In this document: in pieces, positions 40,101 through 54,800 of the stretch
Position numbering within the stretch: the stretch's first letter is position 1
How the letters are laid out: every line of letters begins with the position of its first letter
NCBI GenBank assembly: GCA_948099385.1
Contig: CANUEZ040000020.1
Span: 5,798,501 to 5,862,500, forward strand
DNA from: Fasciola hepatica
Taxonomy: Eukaryota; Platyhelminthes; Trematoda; Plagiorchiida; Fasciolidae
Direction: 5' to 3'
Length of the DNA: 64,000 nt
Made by a program: the position numbers and the translations under genes
Notes under the pieces: model-generated
The model's input: the letters and a program-made list of their open reading frames with translations, nothing else
Told to the model about the DNA's origin: nothing
The model's database searches: none

Positions 40101-43100
40101 TGATTGGTTCAGTTGTGGATTTAGAGAATTTCAAATCTATTAGGACGAGAATCATGTGGTTCATGTGCATTGGAGCATGTTGTGCCCCCTAGTCACCTAG
40201 ATGACCTACATTGGCATTGGTTGCAAGTACACACCCTACAGAACTCACACCGGATTCTGTTTACGCGATACCGCGCGGAAGTACATTAACATACTTCATG
40301 TAGAGTAAAATATCCGTGTTCGACCAAATGGGATGCAGTTTTCATGAGATCTGCAGGCGAAGTAGGAAATCTAGAAGTATCACGCGAAGGTATATGGAAT
40401 ATAAGGAACCATGCGCGCCAAAAATGCGAATGGGTCGTCTAATGTTCTACCAAAATCGAACGAACTCAGAATAATTCATGTAGCCTCCAAGAAAGTAGGC
40501 TCCATTTCAAAGTTAAAAGCTTTGATCGGGGTCAGTGTTTCGAAAAGAACAATACAAAGAAATATAATACTTTGCATTGGATAGAATACATAAATGAAAA
40601 GATAAGTTGCTGTCCCGTCGCTGCATAAAGGACAAGGCTTGCCATGAGCTGAAGCACACGTAGAGTGGATATATAAGTGGGAAAAAGTCTACTTTAGTGA
40701 CGAAAAATTTAATTTCAATGGACCGGATACTCAGAATTATTATTGACGTGATATCACTAAAGAAAAAGAATTTGTATTCAAAGAAACAACGACATGAGTT
40801 CAGCAATGGTTTGATGAGCTTTTTCAGCCGATCACCAAAGTTAACTAATTACACGTGAAGGTACACGAGATTCCGCCGTGCATATTCGTGCTTTGGAGCA
40901 GATTTTACTCCCACCAGTATCAAACAGACCACACAGGGACGCCATATTCCAGCATGATCATGTTTCGGTTCTTGCAATGTCTTATCACTTAATGTGTCCA
41001 GCCATATGGTGGGCGGATCAAGCGTACCTCATCCCGAAAGTCTAACGTGTCCTACTTGGTCAAGTCCACTGATCAATAATTTCATACCTCTCTGCCACAC
41101 TGCCATACTGTTGTCTACGCCATCTAAGGAAGCTTGCAACTTACCTGGAACTTCACTCAGAAGAACAATATCGTCCGCTTACTCCGAGTGAAACAGCTCA
41201 CTGCTTAAACGCGGGTCGGTGCCATCATTCTCACACGAAGGTAGGGCTGACTAAAGAAACATTACAGTTACAAAACAGAAGAGAAAGGGTGACAAGGGCA
41301 ACCTTGACGAACTCCATTCCTCGTGGTGAACTTGAATGAAAGATTGCTGAAAGGACGAACTTGGCATCGGCAGTTCGCAAACAAGGATTGGAAAGGAGAA
41401 ATAAATTTCTCTGGCTCACCCTTCAGTGACAGGCAGCTCCGGAGAACTGTACAGGCGACTGAGTCGAATGCCGCTTTCAGATCGAGGAAGACTTTGACGA
41501 CTGTTAGTGACATCAATCTGTGTTTCTTATTACATCCTTGAATGTTTGTATATAACAAGTACGAGCAGCGCAATTTCGAATTGCATGCCAGTTCAGCTGG
41601 TATTCCTATTTCTCCAGTGGGCTTAGTTTGGGACGGAACGTTTACTACATTTGTTGCAATAGCATCAGTTCTCAGGTGGAGTTTACGTATTTTGCAAAAA
41701 CAGAGATTCTCGGCCTACAAAAGGCTTGTTTATTCCCTAAAATTTGAAAAAAAAAACGATGTGGCCTGTAACAGCCACGCTGGGTCTGAAGCTGAGTTGA
41801 TTCTCACGCGTACAACTCTACGAAGCGTGGGATAACTAGTGAAGAATAATCTCGGTGATCAGTTTGGATTCCAGGCTAACCATATTAATTACTCTGTGGT
41901 ATTTCACAAGAGAACCTGTCACCTTCCCTGTAAATGGGCACATTCACCGGTTCACACCACTCTCTGGGAATTTGCACATTATCCCACATTATCCGAAAGA
42001 GTTTTAGTAACTCCGAAACCAAATTTTCTCCTCCATCACAGGAAGAAGACTAAGGTAATGCATCCGGTTCGGTGGCTTTGTACATCTTCAAGTAACCCAT
42101 CTCCTGCTTAACCTCCATTTCTGATGGAGTAGTGATATCTTTCTGCATTGTTCCCCTGACAGGTAAATTAGGGAGTCGGCTGTTAAAGTGGGCCAACTGA
42201 AATGTTCCTTAAAGTGTTCCGAACAAAGGTTCAGATGAGGTCTCTGAGGGTGGATAAGCGAGCCATCGGATTCCCTCCTTAGCTCACTTACACCGGGTTT
42301 CCGTGAACCGGTGCCTCGAATAAAACGGGAAAGTCTGCGAGCATTGCCAATTTACCCAGCCTTTTGCATTTCCCCACATTTTGCAATAAACCACTGCTTG
42401 TGGTCATTTCTCAGACCCTTAATCTTTTGGCATCTCAAGGATTAGCCTGTCTCACTGAACGTGGCATCCAGAGGGACGGAGCAGCGAGCATTTAACAGAG
42501 CAACTGACGTCAAAGTTATCCTTCACTTTTGAGGCTTACTTGAACGAAAGTCTTTGATGTCAAGGTAGGCATCAATCATAACTGGGAAGTGCACTAAGTT
42601 TTTCGTACTTAGTGGCATCAAGAATTCTAGCTGAGAATGACTAAAATCATCACAGAGATAATCGAAGTAGGTCAGAAGTTTGGCAGAGAAAAGCTTTGAG
42701 GAACCCTTCCAGACACTGATAGGGCACGTGGGAGAAATATTGCGTTCGTTTTTCTACTGAGCAATATCCACTCATTTATTCAAGTTTTTGTATAAGATAG
42801 TGGGGGCACGGATGAAAGAATCTGAGCGCAAGATTTATCACCTGAATAGAATACGCCGACTGTCTTTAAGATAAATAATAACCCCTCCTCCGAGGTTCTT
42901 ACAAAGGGACGATCGATCAGCTCGGTAGCAGATAAAGCCTTTGAGGTGGATAATTTTGTTGTCAGCATCGTCACAGAGCCAGAATTCAAGTCGTAGTATA
43001 ACTATAATCTCCTCTTGTTCCCGATGGAGAACACGTTCTTTAGAATCCTGCAGTTTCTGATGAGTGGGTGGGTATTTTATAGTTGTTCACTTTTAGTGAT

Positions 43101-45831
43101 CGAAATTCAGCCCAAGTAGAATACATTAAAATACGAACCGTTATTGTTGCCAGTGACCAAAACGGTACCTAGTTGCTTCTGTTGCTGACTGACGATAAAG
43201 GTGGGTGAAGTTTAGTCGAATATATCCACAATTTCGCGGAACTTTGTTTGATGGATAAAAGGAAGAATCCTTTAACAAAATGAAACTTCTCTAGTCTGGA
43301 ATAAACACACATACTTGCGAAATACACAGCCTTTGTCCAAAAACAACCTAACCAGTTCGACATGACCCTTTTCCACGGCCACATGAAGTGGTAGACGACC
43401 AAGTGCATCCGGCGAGTTCATAGCACGCATTCCGTGAGCTGTGGCTAACAGCTGTTCACAAGTGTGAAGCCGACCGTAATGCGCAGCCGTGTGCAGTGGC
43501 GTATCCCTTTCATTATCTCGTTCCAGTGCCGAAGCACCGCGCAGTACGAAGGCAGAAGTTGCTCCCAGATTACCCATCCGAGTCGACCAGTGAAGCGGAG
43601 TGGACCCATAGTTATCTTTCTCATTGACTAGACGCTTGAACAGGTCCTCCTATAATGCACGAACGAGAACATCGAAGAAGTGACATTCAGTTGAAGTTTG
43701 ATCTCAAAATATCCTCTATTGTTTCCGCTTGAAGTAATGATGTACTAGGCAGTTAACTGCTCCACGGATTTTAGAAAATCACAATGTTCTGCTCTTGGAA
43801 AAGGACTACCTAAGAATCACCCCTAACGGGTCATTTTATATGAAAAGTGGACACTGATTATAATAAAGGCTTTATTGATCCGTAGACAAGTTTTTAAAAA
43901 TATTATTTCATTTCAATTTAACAAATGTAACTACCTGAAAAATTTGCGCACAGAATCAAATAAACTTTCTCAATTGCTGGGAAACCCTCCATCTCAGTCC
44001 ATTGTAACTTTGCGAACCAAGATTTTACATAAATAACTCGGCGCAATGGAGTGCACTCGTTAGGAAAAACGTGTTTTTACGAAAAATGGATGGAAAATCG
44101 ACGGAAATTTTAGGCACATGTGTCTGCAGCCGTTCTAATAGAAATTCGGGGTACTTAATTACTACAGGTTCGGGAAAGACTACTAAGTTCATAATGAACG
44201 ACTGGTTAAATTTTGTGTACTTCGGAATGATAGCCATCATATATTCGAGTCACTTTTGATTCTGGTAGCTGAATCTCATTCACCAGTAGCCAGTCACCAC
44301 CATCTTTATCTTCACTATTATCATCACCATCATCGTCATCATTATCATTATCATCATGATAATCTCGTTTACCATAACCTCTTCTTATAATCAGTAGGAA
44401 ACAATCCCCAAAGACAGAGTGATAACAGTTTTGGAGATCGTAGCATTGATTCAAAGTAGCTAATGAGTTTTATTCCTTGCAGGTGCACGTCGTTATCGAA
44501 TATCGAGAGTGTATTGTGAAGCAATTGCATTCAAATGCGACAGTGTGATCACGGTTTAGGTGTGGCAACCTGCAAATGACTTACGTCATTCACTTCCGGC
44601 AGTACAGTGCGAATCCCTGGGCCACGAAACAGCATCAGCAAATGAACTAAATTTCGATTGCTCAGATCATGCGCGTTTGGATGGGCTCCAAGTCGGAGAA
44701 GTTGAATGCAAGCTTGGAACGAACCCTTCATCGCGGCCAGAAGAAGCGGTGTCCAACCGTTGCCATCGGTCATTTCAAGCGGCGAGCCCTAATGGCAGGA
44801 AAACACTCTTAGTGTAAAATTCGTAGTCGGCAGTACATAAAACAGTTAAATATGGTGCAGAAGATGTATTTGTGGGTAGACGAGACACTAATAATTCAAG
44901 CAAGGAGTTTACTGCTATCAGCTCTCACAGTCTTTATCACTGTTTGAACCAGAGTGGGACTTAGTTTTCTAAAGAAAATTCAACTCTCCAGCTTTTTTCG
45001 TCATCTTGGAACAGCAACTTGGTTTCATGTCAACTTCCCTCTTTGAAACAAAATTTGGATTCAAGAGCTTCCGAATAATCCGCAAAGATCTAAGTTTGCG
45101 ATAGATTTGAGAAATCTCCGTTACGAAAACTACTGCCTAAGTGATCCGGATAGTAAATGTTTTTGAAGCCTGTGAGACCCAACCTCACTCATGGCTACTG
45201 CCTGTTGTGTTTTTGGCTAGTTGTAGAACACATAACTATTGCACTTCATGGTCTCGTAAGAACGTAAGCAAAAAGATCCGTCCGTATCCGGTGAGCTATC
45301 AGGGCGGTGCTTGAAAAAATAGAGCGGAGTTACATCTATGCGCTATCGTTTATCACTGTATGAGACGGATATTGATCAGTAGTCCGTGTATTGGGCATGA
45401 TTAATTATACCAGACACAAAACCACTCACAATTTATTACCGTGTGTGCTCTACTAGCTGAGCTACGAGGCAACTCAATAGGGCTTCGAAATTTTCATACG
45501 TGCATCATACAGTTTTTAATATCTTCCACACCCCACTTTATAACAAGCTTACTTTAACGGGATCATGGTGATCAAGAAATTTGGTCATGAACTTGGAAAT
45601 TCCTTCAAGTACAGCACCCACTTTATCGTAGACTCAGCCATGCAAAATGGATAATTTTCCAACTGGCTGTCCAAAATATTATCGGCTTTTCTTAAGGAGT
45701 ACAACAAAAGGAGCATCTTATGCACTTTAGCTGATCATTGCATGGAGAAGATTCCAAAAGTTCGTAACCTTAGTCGATGAACTGCTTATTCATGAAGGAT
45801 TTCATGTCAACGCGCTGAATTTCAGCCTCTT

Positions 45832-45894
<63 letters not shown>

Positions 45895-48800
45895 CCAACA
45901 CGTTCTTTAACAACTACTTTGATTTTTTAGTTAGATTTAAACACAGCAGAGAGGTGCCTACCCTACTGCCACAGAAGTACATTGAGATAAGTGTGCTCCA
46001 GAACGGCACACAGTCATGAGACTTGTAAACTGGAACCAAATAAAGCTATCACATTGTGATCCGGAGTAACGGCATTTAGATTTTTCTTGAACAAGCGGTC
46101 TTTTCAGAATATGCATGAATACAAAAATGGTCAGCACTTACCAATCGACTACGAATAATTTCTACGTATTTCGTGGTAGATGTGTTTCTTAACCAGAACA
46201 CTTACTTGTTCTACAAGGTATATGAGCAATTCTTCATGATTGTAAGCAGCAGCCAAGTGTAGAGGAGTGTATCCGTTCTTATTTGCCTTTTTGAGTACTA
46301 GAGGTTTCAGTTCCGGTTTTGATTCCATCATCAATTGCACGCACTCCAGATCATCTTTGATGCAAGCATAATGTACGGGTGTGGATCCATCATGTTGTTC
46401 GGCCATAATTCGTGCGTTTCGCTCCAAACAAATCTGTGTAGTCATTGAATGAGAGAAGGTCATTCAAGTATGCACCGGTGGGTTTGTATCGAATTACATT
46501 TCTGGGAACGAGTATGGAATATCAGTGTGAAATGTACCCTTCGGGATTAGTCAAAAGTAAAATTCTAAGCAATCAGTCACAGAGTAACTTATATCCTCAT
46601 GGGATCGAAGATATCAAGAACCGCACCACTAATCAAACCGAAGAGTTCAAGTAGAATGTGTCTTGAAGCTTTCGAATCTCTTCATTCGTTTTTCATGAGA
46701 TTAAACAGCACAGAAAAACACTAAGTACATTCGAGTTTCAATAACTACAATAATAATGTTAGTAAACGTAATAAAATCTGATCGGTTAACTATCTGTAAG
46801 CGCCGATCTGTCACTTTTTTCGTATTTAATCGGAAGTATAAAAGAAAATTCCTAGAGGGAACTAAGTTTCTAGTTAGTGAATACCAACACGAAACCCGTT
46901 GATATGAACTGAGATCATTTCGGACCATCTTCGAAATTATGCTCAAGAATATTTCTGCAATCTGATAACGAGCTTTACTAAAACCTTCCAGTTATTGAGT
47001 ACCTTTCATCACGATTCTGGGTCTCACTGGTATCGTGTGCAATTACTGGAACAAATTGTTCTAGGCAGCATAAGATGACCAGTTCATTCTAGACATCCAA
47101 GCGTTATTACACTAAGCTCCTTACAAGGGTTTTGCGATTTCATTGCCACATAATTCTTCTGTAGAACCATGGCCTCAACAGGTAACATATTATTAGGCAG
47201 AAATAAGGAGTGGTATAGTTATGAACCAAGAACAACTGACTTTTTACTTACGGGGCAACAGTTTCATTAAAAAATCGCTGTAATTTTTGATGGTACTTTT
47301 AGGTTGCACGACGGAAAATGGGATTTTTTTCAATAGAGGAATACTGATTTCTGCAAAATAATGAACTACGGATGATTTTTCACTTGTTCTCATTGATACC
47401 TCATTTATGAAAATCCAAGAATCATCTTGACTACATTCTTCAAAGTATCACCAGCAGAACCTACTGAATAAGCTAAGTCCCATTTCTTTTGGGGATCTAA
47501 ATTCAGTCCTTCATAGTTGACCTACGAATTGATCAATACGACGGGTGAAGGTGTGCTTCTTAGAACTGCGAACGATTGACGATAGTGGCAGGCTTGACTT
47601 GCAAATCTGGTTCCCATCCAGTAGAAAGTTATTTTTACGACAAGTGGATATTTCAGATATGAAACAGTTAATTTATCTCCCTACAAAAGCTGCTTTATTC
47701 TTCAGTAGAAAGATATTTATGGTACTTCTTGAGAGTAAAAATACATTCATTTTTAAATAATATGACGTATACAAGTCCTTACTGAACAGTCGAAACCCGA
47801 TGAACCACTGGAAATATTATTCATTATGATCAAGGTCGACGTTTCCGGTGCAATCCGCACGCACATGAACTATATCAATATCAGTTGTACCTTTTCTGTC
47901 ATTGCTCATTTATCACGCAGTACACTTAGGTTGACAATAGATTTGATTAATTTATTTTCATTTGCACGAAGATTTTGAAATGATGTTGACCTTTTCTCTT
48001 CGGATTAGTCCTTAGTAGCTTCTAAAGTTCTTCAGAAACGAAATATTTTTTCTCTCCTTTCTTTGATTGGGTCAAACGCATTTTTCCGTACTTCCTTTCT
48101 GACTTCACTTAACTGTATCGGCGGGGATTAAACGATCGTTATTGTGGTATTTAGACCTTTAAGTTCCGGCTCTGATTCATCTCAACACCTAGTCACTCAA
48201 TCAATAAATGGTCTTTGACTAGCGACAGAAATACTGCACGATATGTTATAATGAGTAAAGCAAGCAAAAATCTTCTTTATATCGCCCCCAACCTTGGGAA
48301 ACAGATTTTAAGGGCAACCACAGACACTGACATGGATCAATGACAAAATAGCCGTTTGAACGGGACCTGATCGCGGTTTATCAACGACAGCAATATTCAC
48401 CTTTACCATCTCGGCGTTTCCAGATGTTACTGCAGCGTGTAGAGGAGTTTCACCCTCACAGTCCGTGAGTTCGATCAGACATTCATCTCCTGCAATGTGT
48501 TGTTGACTAAAGCGTCTCAGAGTACGGGCAAGATGAGAAAGTCGCTCCTCTACTTTGGAACTTCGTCTTCCACCGTCCATGCCCAACATTCGAGTTATAA
48601 CTTCAACACTGCTCTTGCGAGATACGGAAGGAGTGACTTCGCAGCTGGAAACTGCGTTTGTCACAAAGCCACTTGGAACGTTCAACGTACTGGTTATTGA
48701 GTTTCGACGAAGTTTTGAACTATAATATTTCTCCTCGTGTTCAAACAGAGCTTGGAGGCACTTGTGACTAATATTTGCAATTGCAGTGTGTATAGGATAG

Positions 48801-51800
48801 GTTCGCTCGAGATCACGCAAATAGATGTTCGCACCATGCTGGAGCTGAAAAGTAAGAAAATCGTTTGCATTACATGACGGATTCTTTATCAAAAAACCAA
48901 AAAAGTTAGAACAACGAGTTTAGTATCTACTTGTTATTTGTCACTGTGTTTCCAAAACTATTTGAAGTTTCAGATGATAACAAATGGCGTTTCACAAAGG
49001 CTTATTCAAGTGACTGTACTTAGCAGCTTCGACAATTGTATTCCAATCGATCAACGACTACGAGGAACGGGCTCTCTGAAAACCATTGGCAGATTACCGA
49101 CATTCATTAGTTGCATTGGTTACTAATTAAATAGTATTTAAAAAAATTCATAAAGTTTGAGTAAGCAGCCGGTTTTTACTATATATGAATGAGAAAAACA
49201 TTGGAACACATGTTAGTTACGAAACTAATTGTAGAAGAACACGTTAGATTTTACTGAGAAAAAAACCGAACTGAAGTATTTCATTGTTGACCACTGTATT
49301 AGGAAAGGGATTGGCGATAAAACACTTACCTGAATAAAAATTAATGGATAAAAGTCCATCATAGCCAACCAAAATACCCCAGCACCCAAAAAGCAGAGTA
49401 CGAAGATGAATTCTGTTGTGCCATACAGCTCTTTCGCCCGTCAGTTAGCTGTTATACTAGGCAGTTTATTGTTTTATGAGGTGTCTTCATTTCCATTTTT
49501 TGGGAATCCTTGGTTTCTTGATTTCGAATTAGTTTCTTTTGGACTTGAAGTTTTCCCTGTTTGGATGTCTTTACGAGCAACTACCTAATACCAGTCGTTT
49601 GAAACTGCGGAAGAACCCATGAAAAGCTTCACGAGAACTAATGTGATAAAAATGAGACGACATGAACGGCACGTACGAGAAACCGGAAAAGGGCCAGGGG
49701 ACGTAGAATAACGGTAACTGTCAGTAAGATGGGGACTGTGGCTGTTTTTTTGACGGTATTCACAGAATGTCTTCATTCATTTTTGCTGTCAAACAACCTT
49801 ATGTACGGTTAGTTTTCCTAAAGAAAACTATTGGCTGTAGAAGACAATACACTGTCGTTCTGCTCGTTGCCCCATCTAACCAGTTGGGACTTTATGTGGT
49901 TCTCCACTGCAAGTCTCAGGGTTTGGTAGCCGGATATCCCTGATAGCGTAGTAAACCACTGTGGCTATGGGATGCATCCCATCCATTGTACTTATGCGCG
50001 AATATGTAGTAAAAATATAACGACAGTTGGTAGACAAACGGACACATTCGGGTATGAATATCTCTACAACCGACTGACAGCAGCGGACGACCGCTTTTTA
50101 CTGCCATAAATATTGTACCAATGGTTCATAATAAATCAGTTTGTTAAAGTAGCATGCTATTTTTAGTAGCATCTTTAGATCAGTTAATTTATCACAAAAC
50201 GTTTCATGCAGTAATGGCAAAGTTTATTCGAAACACAACTAGAGTATATTTGTCCCCGTGGTTGTACAACTATTGTGTCGCATCTCGCAGGTGGGTACCA
50301 CTTTTGGTCTTATTATGGAGAGCGTTATGAAGAATGTAAACGCAAAAATATTCACCGCGCTGCATTTTATGCATGTCGAAAGTTTGTGAATTAAGGATAC
50401 AAGTTCCGCATAGAGGATTTAATATATTTGTCTTGCACAAGTTTATTCGAAAAAAGTGTCACATTAACTCACCAACAGATCTAAACACTCAAAGCTGTCA
50501 CGAATACAGCAGTAGTGCAAAGGGGTGGCACCTCGTTCTCCTTCGGCATTCACATCAACACCGTCTATTTGAAGGATCAGCTGAACAACAATTCACAGGA
50601 AATGGATTACTTTGAGCGTACATAACATCCACAATTTAACAACTCTACGGGTGAACAAAAATGGTGGAAATGAAATCTGGACAATAAAATAATTCACTGA
50701 AGATAGAGTATTTAAAAGACTTTTTCTTGAATCTCACAGCTGGCATACGACCATTGTCGATAAGCAGCTTCAAGAAGAAAACAATTCCATATTGTTTTCA
50801 TGGGAAATCTTTTTTAACCCTGATCTCACTAGTATCATTTAGTGTGTCCCTTTGCACTTTTAAATGTTCTTCAAAACTTCTCGACTTCATATGGCTTCTT
50901 CAAGCGTAGAGTGTAAAATGTGGTATTTAGGTAAGTACTTTGATATCACTCAAAAACGTGATCAATACGAGTTGAATGTGCACTATGACTCCCGGTATTC
51001 GACAGTCGATGTTTTCGAGTCAGTACTCAAGTTTGAGGGGAACACGAGATGAGCTGTGGCTAGGAGTGGGATGCTGTAGGATCGGGAGGTTAGTCCCTAT
51101 ATGAAGTGCTCAAAGTAAACAGGTCGATGTGATAAAATCCTGTTTTACACAAACCGTCCGTTAGATGTCTTCATACACACTGTCTTCCTACGAGAGAAAG
51201 TCCAAAGGACAGGTTATAGTGGTGATTCGACCACACGGTAAAATGCTCCAGAACTCTGGCCTTTGATCGAGTAGAACTTATTAGGACTTCAGACTTGTGT
51301 CTAGGAAAGCAAACAACCAGATGGTTGGAATGACCACGGCAGGTGGATGAGGCAGATTTGCTCTTTTTTTCGATCTACATAAATTTCCCCTCAACTTGAT
51401 TTAGCTCCCTTCTTCTTAATTCAAATGAGATTCAAACACACAGCAAATAAGTGGCCGAAAACGGAACACAGAAAAATGGGTTTACTAATTAAAATAGCTG
51501 AACTGATCTCTACCCAAAGGAAAAAACTGTAATTACAGGTGGTTACCTCGTTCAGGGTAGTTTTATCTTTTATAGGTGCATCACGACGTTTTCTGAAGTG
51601 AATATAAGTAAAAAAAATTGTTTCACTAAAATGCAAGCCTTAAATTATTATTATTATCTTTATTATTATTATTATTTCACCGGTTAGTCTGTTCTTTACC
51701 TCATTTCAGTGAACTTTGTTTAATTGGCACTCGAATTTTGAAACAAACGAAAATGGTAAAATGTACCTCCAATATTTTTATCTGGTTTCTCTCACTCGCG

Positions 51801-54800
51801 ATATGAATTGGTTGCAAACCGTCCTTGTTGCTTGCCAATCCGTCAGTATCGTAGGCCAGCAGTAGTTCGGCCACTTCCACATGACCCTCGATTAGCGCTA
51901 AATGTATTGGCAAATTTCCCTGTTCATCAGATTCGTTCACTTCTGGGAATGGAAATAAAATTGATGTCTCGGAAGTAGTTCCATTAAATCCGTGAATACA
52001 TACACCGACAACCAAAAGCCTACAGGAGACGTGTCTGCAAACCACTGTAAACATGATCTAAAAGAGCTCGCCTTTGGTAAAACAAACATTCACGATCCCT
52101 AACAACAACAACAAAAATAGCACACCAGAGAACGCACCATTTCGTTTGTTTACATGAAACGGTGTTTAATTTCAGAGAAATGAACTCAACATCCTAAAAT
52201 TCTCGGGTGGATAACGAAAAGTGATTTCGTATTTTACGAATGTGATAGAATACAAAATTCCTGGAGAAACAACAAAGTACACGTGCACATTCTGGTTGCA
52301 ATGTTCTTTAATTTCACTTGTTCAATAGAGGTAGGTTGATTTTTTGTGACCAATATTTAAAATTAATTTGTTTTGAGAATACCATCTGGATTACAAATTG
52401 TTCCAAATATCCTAATATGTATAACTCACTGGCGTTGTTGGCAAGCAATAGTTTGACTATATTCAAATTGCCTTTTGCAGCCGCATTGTGTAACAGAGTA
52501 CGTTCATTTTGATCTCGTTGTCGAACAACGGTAGGCCATTGCAAAAGAAGATCAACCAAGGCGTCGAAATCCCCAAAGTTTACGTACTGAAAGAATACGG
52601 TTCAAATTGCAACCAGTGAATCATAAGCTACCAACTTCGTCGCCTGAATGAATAAAATAATTGAGGAGCTTTTATATCAGTCGTATTTAATTCACTGTAC
52701 TATGAGCGGAAGAAGGTTTTGAATGCAGTTGAAACTAGCACAATTATCACAAGCGAAGATGCATTAAAATTCCACGAATACATTGTACAATCTGACGCTA
52801 AGAACAACTGTGTTCGAATTTACCATGGCTTGGGAAATAACCTTTTAAAAAGGACAAAATCTTAGTATATGCCATCGGACTTCCGTGATAATTTTGCTAA
52901 TCGCTGAAAGCTAGGTGTGATTCGACCAATGTTTCTCTCTTGAATCCCGATCGATTTCGATCACGAGTTTATAAATTTACTGCTTTCAAATCTGGCTTTC
53001 ACAAAGGCTAGCATACAAACGTGGTTCGTATATTCAGCCATCCGATGCAAATGGAACTTGTTTTACATTCCACTTCAGTATGAAAGATAGACCCCGTAAT
53101 CAAGATGATCCCTGATTTTGCAAGTCTATAAAAGCTGCTCACTGCTGCATTTGAAGACTCTAGTTTCTCGATGGTGCTACCTGAATGATCCAGAAAGCTC
53201 TACATGAAGATGAATGGTTGAAGATCAAAGAAGTTCCTTTCTAGGGCAGCCTGAGATACATCAACGTCATCGCTCGTCAGTGCTTAAAAGAGTTCGTAAT
53301 ATGATACCTTAAACATTTTAGGTAAAAACATAATTTACTTCTAGTCACTTCTGTTCACTATTGACCAGATCCATTAGCTCCATGTTGCCCGATTGCTTTC
53401 AGTGCCACTGCACAAATTTGTCGCTTGTTTTAATTTACTGTAAGAATTATTTCACAGTTAGTTTCACAAGAACAAATGCTGAATTTAAAGCTTTTGAGAT
53501 CACAGAGTTACTAGTTAGTGGTTATGCGAATGATCTGCCAAACAGATGATTGTTTGGTTTATTAGATAGAGTGATTACAACAGCCAGATAGTCTACAAGT
53601 ATCCAGTAAATAAATAACACCATCCGCCCATCACTCACCGCAAAAGCGCTGCTCGGATTTTCCTGTCCAGCCTGCTTTGTCACAGATTTTAACGGCAACT
53701 GCTCCGAAGGTGTAACTCGGTTTTCCATACAGGCTCCGGCATTGACGCAAGAAAATAATCGTTTTTTCTTTGGTTCCTTCGTGGTTGCCAATTGTTTCAA
53801 TGTCTCCAAAGCATACTGACTAACAGATAGCCCAGTGTCTACGTCAAAAATTGATGAATCTCTCCTGGAAATTTTTCGATCTATAAGTATAATATTCAAA
53901 AACAACAATCAATTCTGTCTACCAGATGGTTCCTTTGGAGAGCCGTTGCCGAAAACAATCCCGTTTTGTCTTTTAGTTTGCAGAAGATCATCGGGCTTTT
54001 CAGGTTCATCTTGGACTCTGACTCTGACAGGTGAATGAACACGTCTGAAAGTTGAAAAAATTGATTTTAAGTTTTGGAGAAGACAATGATAAATCCATGT
54101 TCGCAAGGCCTGAGAGTGCCAGTAGATTACTGAGGCGAACTCATCCGCGCTTTGCAATGGAACTGGGTCGCTGATTCTACCGTATTCTTATCACTTTGTT
54201 CAATATCCACACAAATATGGTTATCAAACTGTGCGCGTTGGGTACAAAAAGGAATGCTAGTATTTTTCGCCTTCATATTTTGTGTTATTCATCAAAAAAC
54301 GTTGAATGAATAAAATTAATGATAACTTGACAGTTTTGAAAATTCTTAAGTTGATAATAAGGTTTTTCATTAATGAAAAGGAATTACTAAGTGCTTTGCA
54401 TTGTTAGAAAGATAGCTGCTCTCATAGGCTTGTGTAACAGGAGGGATGTTTGGGAATTTAGAGGAAATTTTCGTGAAAACAAGCGTGACCCACCCACCTC
54501 CAACTAGAGAAATCTCTATTTGTCTGAAGGATGCTTGCTAATTTCAAACGGACACTAACATGAGGAGACTGAAAAATTGCAGGTTTCGGGCAATATCCAA
54601 AACTCTTAGAACTGTTTTCCGATTCTTTCCGCTTGTGTTCTTAAGACTGATATTGTGCTCGGTGTTTCAAACAGCTTTTCTTTTTTTATTGGGTGATAAG
54701 TGATGGCAATTCCGAAGAACTATCAGAACTTATTACCTGAAATTGGGGGTGAAAATAAAACATTCGAAATACATGGGTTTATTCTACTGAATGTTATAAT

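Noticed and set aside
44206..44454. Asp-rich open frame (minus)
   Set aside because: It comes from the ATC/ATT simple repeat in a TRPA1 intron.
45421..45478. Functional tRNA gene
   Set aside because: Only the D-arm/box A is present; no T-arm or box B can be found downstream.
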